The notes under the pieces: generated by a model
The model's database searches: none
Seen by the model: only the letters and a program-made list of their open reading frames with translations
What the model was told of the DNA's origin: nothing
Made by a program: the position numbers and the translations under genes
DNA from: an uncultured Alistipes sp.
GTDB lineage: Bacteria; Bacteroidota; Bacteroidia; Bacteroidales; UBA932
Length of the DNA: 13,905 nucleotides
Reading direction: 5' to 3'
Assembly: GCA_900550465.1 (NCBI GenBank)
Contig: URSC01000028.1
Coordinates: 1 to 13,905 of the forward strand
Shown: positions 1 through 6,655 of the stretch, piece by piece
Position numbering within the stretch: the stretch's first letter is position 1
Layout: each line of letters opens with the position of its first letter

Positions 1-1
1 G

Positions 2-1225
2 CTCTTCCGGGACAACGGCCGGCCGGAGAAGGCCTCGCTAGTGGCCGATATGGAGAAGTTCTTCGTGTCGGTGTACTGGCTGGACGGCTATGCGGACACC
101 TTCTACGGCCCGCTGCTGGAGCGTACCGGAGAGATTGGCGTATTCGACCTGATACCCTACGGGGACGGCTTCTGCCTCCAGTCGCCTTCGGCCTCCGACC
201 CGTCGGTAATCTCGCCCTACAAGTACCAGGACAAGCTCAGCGCCGTCTTCAAGGAGAACTCCCGCTGGTGCTCCATCCTCGGAGCCCACGGTATCGGCTC
301 GGTCAACGAGGCCGTCAGGCGCGGGGAGGCCAAGGACCTGATAGCCGTGGCAGAGGCCCTGCACGAGCGCAAGTATGCGCAGATAGCCGACCGTATCTAC
401 GACAGGCGGGATACGGTCAAGCTGGTGCTGATAGCCGGGCCGTCGAGCAGCGGTAAGACCACTACTTCCAAGCGCATAGCCATGCAGTGCCGGGTGCTGG
501 GACTCCGTCCCCTGGTCATTGCCATGGACGATTATTTCCTGGACCGGGACAAGACTCCCAGGGACGCTAACGGCGAGTACGATTTCGAGAGCATTTATGC
601 CCTCGACCTGCCATTCCTCGGAGCCCAGCTCAATGACCTGTTCGACGGCAGGGAGGTGGAACTGCCCAAGTACGACTTCGTGAACGGGTGCCGCCGCTTC
701 GACGGCCGCAGGATGCAGATGCGCGAGGGCGATATCCTGATTATGGAGGGTATCCACGCCCTGAACCCCGAGCTGACCAAGCACATAGACGGGGAGAAGG
801 TCTTCCGCGTCTTCGCCTCCGCCCTGACCTCCCTGTCGGTGGATGAGAACAACTATATCTCGACCGCCGACAACCGTCTGCTGCGCCGCATGGTTCGGGA
901 CAATTTTACCCGGGGCATCACCCCCGAGGACACCATCCTCCGCTGGAAGAGCGTCCGTGCCGGGGAGGAGAAGAATATTTTCCCCTATCAGGAGAATGCC
1001 GACGCGATGTTCAACTCGGCCCTGCTCTTCGAGCTGCCCCTGCTCCGCTATTATGCCGAGCCCCTGCTCGAGCGCATCCCGCCCCTGTCGGAGGCTTACT
1101 CCGAGAGCGTGCGGCTGCTCAAGTTCCTCTCCTACATTACTCCATTGACACCGGACGAGATAGACTGCATACCGCCGACTTCCGTGATGAGGGAGTTCAT
1201 CGGAGGCAGCAGCTTCGAGTATTGA
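2..1225 (+). CDS. Nucleoside kinase (uridine kinase-like), 5' end outside window
   Basis: Likely phosphorylates a nucleoside (uridine/cytidine type) with ATP or GTP in pyrimidine salvage in the cytoplasm. The reading frame is open from base 2, so the gene starts upstream; a GTG at 41 is probably an internal Val codon. The 407 visible residues hold a P-loop GPSSSGKT at 437-460 (visible residues 146-153), followed by the acidic MDDYF segment and an EGIHALNP segment typical of the uridine kinase/phosphoribulokinase fold. The roughly 140 residues before the P-loop fit the end of the threonyl-tRNA synthetase-like accessory region found ahead of the kinase domain in the roughly 550-residue Bacteroidota nucleoside kinases, from memory of that family. 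It converges on envC with only 20 bp between the two stops and no visible terminator hairpin. Exact substrate cannot be read from sequence. Confidence 0.85.
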   Translation, partial: LFRDNGRPEKASLVADMEKFFVSVYWLDGYADTFYGPLLERTGEIGVFDLIPYGDGFCLQSPSASDPSVISPYKYQDKLSAVFKENSRWCSILGAHGIGSVNEAVRRGEAKDLIAVAEALHERKYAQIADRIYDRRDTVKLVLIAGPSSSGKTTTSKRIAMQCRVLGLRPLVIAMDDYFLDRDKTPRDANGEYDFESIYALDLPFLGAQLNDLFDGREVELPKYDFVNGCRRFDGRRMQMREGDILIMEGIHALNPELTKHIDGEKVFRVFASALTSLSVDENNYISTADNRLLRRMVRDNFTRGITPEDTILRWKSVRAGEEKNIFPYQENADAMFNSALLFELPLLRYYAEPLLERIPPLSEAYSESVRLLKFLSYITPLTPDEIDCIPPTSVMREFIGGSSFEY

Positions 1226-1245
1226 TGATTGCCGGATAGAGGATT

Positions 1246-2412
1246 TTACCGCAGCCAGTTTTCTGGATTCTGCTTCTCGGTGCCCTTCCACAGCTGGAAG
1301 TGCAGCTCGGCGTTGCCGTCCTCGTTGAGGCTGATCTGGCCGATGCGGTCGCCGGTGGATATCTTGTCCCCGCTCTTGACGTAGACCCGCTTGAGCTTGC
1401 AGTAGAAGGTGAAGTACTCGCCGTGCTGGACGAGGACGCACTGGTCGTAGCCGGGCATGACGAGAATCTGCTTCACTACTCCGTCAAATACGGCGTTGGC
1501 GTTGCTTCCGGCCGTGGCAGATATGTTGATACCGTTGTTGTAGGGCATTTTAAGATTCTTGAATACAGGGTGGTAGTTCTGGCCGAACTTCTGGATGACC
1601 ACTCCGCTTACGGGCCAGGGCAGTTTGCCTCTGTTCTCTCCGAACTTGGCGGAGAGGGCATAGTCGACGGCTGCGCCCTTGCCGGATTTCTGCTGCTTGA
1701 CGGCTTCTGCCAGGATGCGCTCTATCTCCTTGTTGAGGCGCTCGACCTCCTTCTGCTTCTGCTGCAGCTCGCGCTTCATGGCGCGTTCCTGCTTGGAGAG
1801 CTGGACTACCATGGAGTTGGCCTTTCGCTCCTCGGTGCTGAGGGCATCCCTTTCCTTTTCCCTTTCGGCCTTGGCCTGCATTGAACCTGCCTTAAGCTCC
1901 TCCAGGCGGGCATTCTCCAGCTGCAGGTCGAGTTCCGTGCTCTTGATGGCCATGGCCTGCTGCCGGACGGAAAGGGATATGTTCTTGAGGTAGGCCCAGC
2001 GGCGCAGTCCCTGATTGATGTCCTTGCTGGAGAGGATGTACATGAACCAGACTTTGTTGTCGCGGGTCTTGTAGGCTCCTCTGACCAGGTCTGCATGGTA
2101 TTTGCGGAGAGTGTCTAGGCGGTCGTTGAGACGGCCGATCATGACATTGGTGGATGATATGGAACGGTCGTATCCTGCGATATCGTCATCGAGCTGGTCG
2201 ATGAGTTTCTTGCGTGCCTCTAATTTCCTGCGGGTGAGGATAAGGGTGTTGAGACTCTCTTTCCGCTTCCTGGCAGTGGTGTCCAGCTGCTTGTCGATCA
2301 TGGCTATTTCGTCCTCGAGCAGCTTCTTGCGCTCGCGCTGCTCCTTGACATCCTGTGCCAGGGAGGGCAGGCTGACAAGCACAGCCAGGATTATGACCGC
2401 GGCTTTCTTCAT
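1246..2412 (-). CDS. envC: Murein hydrolase activator, EnvC family (degenerate LytM/M23 domain)
   Basis: A 388-residue exported protein: an N-terminal signal peptide (about residues 1-19, ending SLAQ), a long charged coiled coil (about 22-250, rich in E, K, R and Q) and a C-terminal LytM/M23 domain (about 265-388). EnvC proteins do not cut peptidoglycan; they bind and activate N-acetylmuramoyl-L-alanine amidases during cell separation. The sequence agrees: of the M23 metal/catalytic positions, the HxGxD motif is N292-N-G-I-N296, the YxHL His is K339, and HxH is E369-L-H371, so only one His survives. The start is fixed by an ATG four bases inside the upstream TPR gene's end (ATGA overlap) and by an AGAGGAGG ribosome site 10 nt before it. 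It is therefore probably translated by coupling from the TPR gene. The amidase partner is not in this window. Confidence 0.9.
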   Translation of the reverse strand: MKKAAVIILAVLVSLPSLAQDVKEQRERKKLLEDEIAMIDKQLDTTARKRKESLNTLILTRRKLEARKKLIDQLDDDIAGYDRSISSTNVMIGRLNDRLDTLRKYHADLVRGAYKTRDNKVWFMYILSSKDINQGLRRWAYLKNISLSVRQQAMAIKSTELDLQLENARLEELKAGSMQAKAEREKERDALSTEERKANSMVVQLSKQERAMKRELQQKQKEVERLNKEIERILAEAVKQQKSGKGAAVDYALSAKFGENRGKLPWPVSGVVIQKFGQNYHPVFKNLKMPYNNGINISATAGSNANAVFDGVVKQILVMPGYDQCVLVQHGEYFTFYCKLKRVYVKSGDKISTGDRIGQISLNEDGNAELHFQLWKGTEKQNPENWLR

Positions 2413-4112
2413 TTCTTTCCGGCCTCCTCTCTGCGCTTGGCTATCTTCTCGCTAAGTCCCAGACTGGGGTCGAGCTTGTCGGCATTGCCCCAGTAGAGGA
2501 ATGCCAGATTGTAGTCCTTGAGTGCGAAGAGGGCCTCGGCATAGTGGTCGAGCACCTCTGCGCTCTCCTTTCCGCCGTAGACCATGGCGTCCTTGAGATA
2601 CTTGCGCGCCTGCTCGTAGTCTCCGGTCAGGAACAGCAGCCATCCGTAGGTGTCCAGATAAGTGGCGTTCTCGGGCTCGCTGAGTACGGTCTTGCGGCTC
2701 ATCTCCAGTGCTTTTTTGAGATTTCGCCTCTCCTCGCTCAGGTAGTATGCGTAGTTGTTGAGTATGGGATTGTAGTTGTCATCGATATGCAGCCCTTTCT
2801 CGTAGTATGAATAGGACCGCCGCCGGTTGCCCATCTCGTGGTAGAGATCTCCCAGTGAACCGTAGCAGTTGATGAGCATCGGATGGTCTTTCGGTATGAC
2901 TCTGAGTATGCTCTCATAGGCTTTGACTGCCTCTTCCAGGTCGCCGTTCTGCCAGTATGCGACTGCCAGGACTTCCCTGAGCGTGAAGTCTTCAGGGAAC
3001 ATGGCTGTGGTCTCGGCTGCCAGAGGTATCAGCCTTTCCCAGTCCTGCATGTAATACAGCTGGCCCATGTAGGCAGAGCGTACAGACTTGACGTCCGGAT
3101 GCAGTTCAAGGTTGCGCTGCATGAGCCCTAGCCCCTTCTCTATGCTGTCAACGGCAATGAAATACGCTCCTCCCAGATTGAGAACAGTGGTGTCTTCCGG
3201 ATGGGCCTCAAGGGTGCGGAGTATCATCGTATCTACCTGTGGCCTGAATATCTGGACCATGCCGGACGGGAACACCACTTCCTGGAAGTAACTGGCCTTC
3301 ATCTCGGGGTTCATCTCCGGACGGGACAGGAAGATGTTGATGTTCTTGAAGAAATAGTAGAAATTGCGCTGCATCCGGTACACTTCGGCAAGGCCCAGAT
3401 ATGCGGGAGCGAAATCAGGGTTCAGGGACAGAGCCTTGTTGTAGTACCGCAGTGCAGTGGAATCCTCGTAGCGGGATTTGTGAAGGTCTCCGAGGAGCAG
3501 AGCCGTGCCTGCCGAGGGAAACTCCTCGTCCATTTTTCGGACTACGGCCTCGGCCTCGTCGAAGCGCTTCTGCTGGATGAGTATCTGGTATCTTGCATTG
3601 CAGGTAATCTCGTCGCTGCCGCGCAGCAGCTCTATTTTGTCCAGGGTCTCCAGGGCTTCGTCCAGCTTTCCGTTCTGCACCAGCAGGTTTATCAGATCGT
3701 AGTAGTAACTGCTTTTCGCCGGGCTGGCTGCTATGAGTTCCTCGTAGATGCCTATGGCCAGGTCAGACTCGCCTATGCCGGAGTACAGCTGTGCCATGGC
3801 CAGCCTGTACCATTCGTTTTCAGGAGATATTTCCGATGCCTTGCCCAGAAACTCCATCGCCTTGTCCGTATCGTTGTCCGCCAGGCTTATCATTGCCAGA
3901 TAGTACAGGGCGGCGTCGTTTTCAGGAGTCAGCCTCAGGCTGGCTGAAAGATGCTGCCGTGCATGGCTGTAGTTGCCGGCGCAGTATTCCCTCACACCTT
4001 CTATATAGTAATCTTCGGCCCTCAGAGAGTCTTTCTCATGGGCTGCCGCATTGATTGTCAGAGGCATGAATGTAAGGATAAGCAGTGCTGCCGAGATAAT
4101 TGCTGATTTCAT
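2409..4112 (-). CDS. Exported tetratricopeptide-repeat protein
   Basis: A 567-residue protein built almost wholly of TPR helices after a signal peptide (about residues 1-24, hydrophobic core followed by NAAA; no lipobox Cys). Roughly a dozen 34-residue-like units are visible between residues 30 and 560, for example those with ALYYLAMI, AYLGLAEVYR, LREVLAVAYWQNGD and YLDTYGWLLFLTGDYEQA. TPR proteins act as scaffolds for protein partners; none is named by the sequence. The frame runs upstream to 4217, but that would overlap the divergent sigma gene and precede the likely promoter. The Met at 4112 is directly followed by a good signal peptide, so I take it as the start. The stop overlaps the envC start by 4 bp, suggesting a joint role in envelope or cell-wall work (inference). 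No strong ribosome site precedes the start. Confidence 0.85.
   Translation of the reverse strand: MKSAIISAALLILTFMPLTINAAAHEKDSLRAEDYYIEGVREYCAGNYSHARQHLSASLRLTPENDAALYYLAMISLADNDTDKAMEFLGKASEISPENEWYRLAMAQLYSGIGESDLAIGIYEELIAASPAKSSYYYDLINLLVQNGKLDEALETLDKIELLRGSDEITCNARYQILIQQKRFDEAEAVVRKMDEEFPSAGTALLLGDLHKSRYEDSTALRYYNKALSLNPDFAPAYLGLAEVYRMQRNFYYFFKNINIFLSRPEMNPEMKASYFQEVVFPSGMVQIFRPQVDTMILRTLEAHPEDTTVLNLGGAYFIAVDSIEKGLGLMQRNLELHPDVKSVRSAYMGQLYYMQDWERLIPLAAETTAMFPEDFTLREVLAVAYWQNGDLEEAVKAYESILRVIPKDHPMLINCYGSLGDLYHEMGNRRRSYSYYEKGLHIDDNYNPILNNYAYYLSEERRNLKKALEMSRKTVLSEPENATYLDTYGWLLFLTGDYEQARKYLKDAMVYGGKESAEVLDHYAEALFALKDYNLAFLYWGNADKLDPSLGLSEKIAKRREEAGKK
2423..2430 (-). promoter_or_regulatory. 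Ribosome binding site of envC
   Basis: AGAGGAGG on the minus strand, 10 nt before the envC ATG at 2412 and inside the last codons of the TPR gene. It is one of only two clear Shine-Dalgarno sites seen in the window. Both stand in front of a gene that overlaps its upstream neighbour by ATGA. Confidence 0.7.
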
Positions 4113-4139
4113 GTGCAATACATACAATATATATCCGGA

Positions 4140-4147
4140 CAAAGATA
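4140..4147 (-). promoter_or_regulatory. Candidate -7 promoter box for the TPR-envC unit
   Basis: TATCTTTG on the minus strand matches the Bacteroidota -7 consensus TAnnTTTG at every defined base. It predicts a transcript start near 4133 and a leader of about 20 nt before the ATG at 4112. An ATTG lies 23 bp further upstream (4171-4174), slightly too far for a standard -33 element, so the upstream element is weak. Confidence 0.55.
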
Positions 4148-4180
4148 CAACATTCGAGCCGAAGATGCAGCAATTTGAAT

Positions 4181-4188
4181 TATTTTTG
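4181..4188 (+). promoter_or_regulatory. Candidate -7 promoter box for the sigma factor gene
   Basis: TATTTTTG on the plus strand matches TAnnTTTG fully. Predicted transcript start is near 4195, about 16 nt before the ATG at 4211. I find no TTTG-like -33 box at the expected 19-21 bp spacing. The gap is AT-rich, so chance matches are more likely here. It lies 33 bp from the opposite-facing box at 4140-4147. Confidence 0.45.
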
Positions 4189-4210
4189 CATCTACTAAAA
4201 AGGCAGATTA

Positions 4211-4774
4211 ATGTCATCAGGCAGAATTGACCCGGATACCGAGGAAGAACTGGTACAGGGATGCATAAGGCAGGACAGGAGGGCTCAGCGGGCCCTGTAC
4301 GGGAGATTTTCCTCCCGTATGCTGGCCGTATGCATGAGATATGCCAAGGACCGTGATGAGGCTCAGGACCTGCTTCAGGAGGGCTTTATAACGGTGTTCT
4401 CGAAGATATCCACATTCAATTCGGCAGGTTCGCTGGAGGGATGGATGCGGAGGATTTTCGTCAATACTGCACTGATGAGGCTCAGAAAAGGAGATGTGCT
4501 GCGCGGTGCCGCCGACGTGGATGAGCCGGTGGCCAGGAGTGTGAGCAGCGGAGAGGATATCCTTTCAGGTGTCGGAGGGCAGGATATAATGCGGATGATC
4601 GCGCAGATGCCGGAAGGGTTCAGGACAGTGTTCAATATGAATGTGATCGAGGGGTATTCCCATCAGGAGATATCCAGGGAACTGGGGATTTCGGAAGGAA
4701 CGTCCAGGTCACAGCTGAGCCGGGCCAGGATATGGCTGCAGGAAAGACTGCTGGAAAGGAGGAACAGGAAATGA
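4211..4774 (+). CDS. RNA polymerase sigma factor, sigma-70 family, ECF-like
   Basis: A 187-residue protein with the two domains of an ECF sigma factor. Region 2 lies at about residues 25-95 (DEAQDLLQEGFITVFSKI for -10 and core contacts, then a GWMRRIFVNTAL segment). Region 4 lies at about 120-180 (MPEGFRTVFNM, then a helix-turn-helix GYSHQEISRELGISEGT followed by SRSQLSRAR). No region 1.1 or region 3 is present. It would direct RNA polymerase to a set of promoters in response to a signal. The next gene overlaps it by ATGA and has the layout of a membrane regulator, so the pair is probably a sigma/anti-sigma or sigma/sensor unit (inference). The ATG at 4211 gives the expected family length; no clear Shine-Dalgarno precedes it. 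Confidence 0.9.
   Translation: MSSGRIDPDTEEELVQGCIRQDRRAQRALYGRFSSRMLAVCMRYAKDRDEAQDLLQEGFITVFSKISTFNSAGSLEGWMRRIFVNTALMRLRKGDVLRGAADVDEPVARSVSSGEDILSGVGGQDIMRMIAQMPEGFRTVFNMNVIEGYSHQEISRELGISEGTSRSQLSRARIWLQERLLERRNRK
4756..4763 (+). promoter_or_regulatory. Ribosome binding site of the beta-barrel protein gene
   Basis: AAGGAGGA lies within the last codons of the sigma factor gene, about 7 nt before the ATG at 4771. It fixes that ATG as the start rather than the in-frame ATG at 4732 and supports translational coupling with the sigma factor. Confidence 0.75.
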
Positions 4775-5913
4775 AAGAAGAATTTTTTGACAAGAAAATC
4801 AAGGAACTGGCCGATTCTTGCCGTCAGACCCCGGATCCGGAGGTCTGGGACAGGATAGAATCAGCCCTTGACCGGAAAAGGAGAATGAGACTCTGGAGAA
4901 ATGCGGCCCGTTTCTGTGCCGCTGCGGCTGTCGCGGCGGGGCTTTTTGCCACGGTGCTGCTGGACAACAGCGGTCAGGAGGCTGTTCAGGAGTATACAGC
5001 CGAGGCAGTGGAGCCGTCTGTACCGGTGAGAATATCGGTTGAGGAGCAGAATGTGCCGTTACGGGCGTTGCCCGGAATCAGTGCCGGAGCGGTGGCTGTG
5101 CGGGAGGACCGTGTACTGAGCATGCCGGAGCCCTTGTCGGTATCAGCGGAGGATGTGCCGGAAGAAGAGGAGCCTGTAAATGTATCCGGTCTGCCGTCTA
5201 TCTACGACCAGGCCGCGCGTATGGAATATATAGCCATGGCCTCGGATGAGGACGGCAATACGGCTTCGGAACGAAGGAAGTCATCCTTCTCGTTTGCAGC
5301 CGGCGGCAGCATGTCCGCCTCCAGGGCTTCCGGAAATGTGGACTTCTCGCAGCCGAATTATTCTGCCGGAGCCGGTTCCCAGACGTCCTCAAAGGGGATA
5401 GTGCCGGTTTCCGAACCCAGGCATTATTTTCCGGTATCGGTGGGAATTGAAGCCAGATACTCCTTCCTCAATGACCGCCTGGGAGTAGGCCTTGGCCTTA
5501 ATTATACCTTCCTCAACAGCCGTTATGAGGCTTTGGTGGACAGACAGTACCAGGCATCAGTGGACCAGTCGGTCCATTATCTTGGAGTACCTCTTACCTT
5601 CTATGTCAACATCCTGTCAGGAGACCGCCTGTTCTTCTATGCAGACGCCGGATGCATGATGGAACGTGCGGTGAAAGTGTCATATGAGATGACTGATCTG
5701 TCTTCCGTTACATATCAGAAAGACGGCAAGGCGTCCGGCCTCCAGTGGTCGGCCAATGTCGGAATAGGTCTTGAATACCGCTTCCTCGATTTCATGGGAG
5801 TATATGTGGATCCGCGTCTGACTTATTTCTTCGACTGCGGCCAGCCCTATTCGGTAAGATCCGAGCAGCCTCTTCAGTTCAATCTGCAGATGGGCTTCCG
5901 TTTTCATATCTGA
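4771..5913 (+). CDS. Sigma-linked protein: inner-membrane helix plus C-terminal beta-barrel-like domain
   Basis: A 380-residue protein of unusual build. Residues 1-44 are charged and probably cytoplasmic, with a DPEVWDRIESAL segment like that of short anti-sigma N-termini and a basic RKRRMR stretch. Residues 45-64 form one hydrophobic helix. Residues 65-170 are acidic, Pro/Ser/Val-rich and low in order. Residues about 215-380 alternate aromatic and polar residues (VGIEARYSF, LGVGLGLNYTF, GIGLEYRFLDFMGVYVDPRLTYF, terminal MGFRFHI), as in eight-stranded outer-membrane barrel domains of Bacteroidota. No zinc-type anti-sigma HxxxCxxC motif is seen. It shares ATGA with the sigma gene, so I infer that it controls or senses for it. 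Alternatives are an ordinary outer-membrane protein with an odd leader, or a periplasmic beta domain. Its 3' end overlaps mlaF, on the other strand, by 35 bp. Confidence 0.7.
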   Translation: MKEEFFDKKIKELADSCRQTPDPEVWDRIESALDRKRRMRLWRNAARFCAAAAVAAGLFATVLLDNSGQEAVQEYTAEAVEPSVPVRISVEEQNVPLRALPGISAGAVAVREDRVLSMPEPLSVSAEDVPEEEEPVNVSGLPSIYDQAARMEYIAMASDEDGNTASERRKSSFSFAAGGSMSASRASGNVDFSQPNYSAGAGSQTSSKGIVPVSEPRHYFPVSVGIEARYSFLNDRLGVGLGLNYTFLNSRYEALVDRQYQASVDQSVHYLGVPLTFYVNILSGDRLFFYADAGCMMERAVKVSYEMTDLSSVTYQKDGKASGLQWSANVGIGLEYRFLDFMGVYVDPRLTYFFDCGQPYSVRSEQPLQFNLQMGFRFHI

Positions 5914-6655
5914 GCCGGAGTTCCCTGGCCATGCGGGAGGCGAAGATAAAATCTTCGAGTTCCCTGCACCCGGAGGTCATGATGCCCTCGTTGGAACCCT
6001 CCCATATCTTCTCCCCCTGATGGATGAACATCACCTTGTCTCCTATTTCCATGACGGAGTTCATGTCGTGGGTATTGATTACAGTAGTAATGTTGTACTC
6101 TCGGGTGATTTCCTGGATAAGCCGGTCTATCATTACGGATGTCTGGGGATCCAGCCCTGAATTCGGCTCGTCGCAGAAAAGATACCTGGGACTCGTGGCT
6201 ATGGCGCGGGCGATGCCCACCCTTTTCTGCATTCCTCCGGAAAGTTCGGAGGGGTATTTGCCGTTGACATCGTCCAGTCCCACGCGGTGCAGGCAGAAGC
6301 AGGCCCGCTCCACCTTCTCCTTACGGCTCATGTCCGTCAGGAAATCCAGAGGGAACATCACATTCTCAAGTGCGGTCGCGAAATCAAAGAGGGCGCTGCC
6401 CTGGAACAGCATGCCCATCCGGCTTCTTATCTCTTTCCTTCCGTTCTGGTCCAGCCGGTTGTATACGGTCCCGTCCATGATGACTTCCCCTTCGTCAGGC
6501 TCGAGCAGTCCTACGATGGACTTGAGCAGGACGGTCTTGCCGGAGCCGCTGGCGCCTATGACAAGTGAGCACTGTCCCGGGAGATAGTCTGCGCTGATGT
6601 CGCGGACGGCGGGGTGTCCGTCAAAGTATTTGGTAAGATGCCGGATGGAGATCAT
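5879..6655 (-). CDS. mlaF: ABC transporter ATP-binding protein, MlaF type
   Basis: A 258-residue ATPase that powers lipid movement between inner and outer membrane in MCE/Mla-type systems, working with an MlaE permease. Visible motifs are Walker A GASGSGKT (residues 34-41), a Q-loop MLFQGSALFD, the signature LSGGMQKRVGIARA, Walker B YLFCDEPNSGLDP, and the H-loop NTHD. The FQGSALFD and EPNSGLDP forms are typical of the MlaF branch. The frame stays open to 7114, but the ATG at 6655 gives a normal ABC N-terminus (MISIRHLTKYF) and overlaps the mlaE stop by ATGA, so it is the start. The last 35 bp are shared, tail to tail, with the beta-barrel gene. No mlaD/MCE, mlaB or mlaC gene is seen next to it. 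Confidence 0.9.
   Translation of the reverse strand: MISIRHLTKYFDGHPAVRDISADYLPGQCSLVIGASGSGKTVLLKSIVGLLEPDEGEVIMDGTVYNRLDQNGRKEIRSRMGMLFQGSALFDFATALENVMFPLDFLTDMSRKEKVERACFCLHRVGLDDVNGKYPSELSGGMQKRVGIARAIATSPRYLFCDEPNSGLDPQTSVMIDRLIQEITREYNITTVINTHDMNSVMEIGDKVMFIHQGEKIWEGSNEGIMTSGCRELEDFIFASRMARELRLRYENGSPSAD

Noticed and set aside
38..1441. 467-codon open frame on the minus strand, antisense to the nucleoside kinase and the envC end
   Set aside because: It has no recognisable domain and a composition rich in Q, H, G and V typical of a GC-rich antisense shadow. The plus-strand frame has a P-loop and kinase motifs, and the frame also cuts into envC.
3201..3947. 248-codon plus-strand frame antisense to the TPR protein
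   Set aside because: No domain, and the TPR repeats on the minus strand run through it without interruption.
4113..4217. N-terminal extension of the TPR protein to an ATG at 4217
   Set aside because: It would add 35 residues in front of a good signal peptide, overlap the sigma factor start and begin upstream of the likely promoter.
4732..4770. Earlier in-frame ATG for the sigma-linked barrel protein
   Set aside because: The ribosome site at 4756-4763 lies inside this extension and points to the ATG at 4771, which also gives the ATGA overlap.
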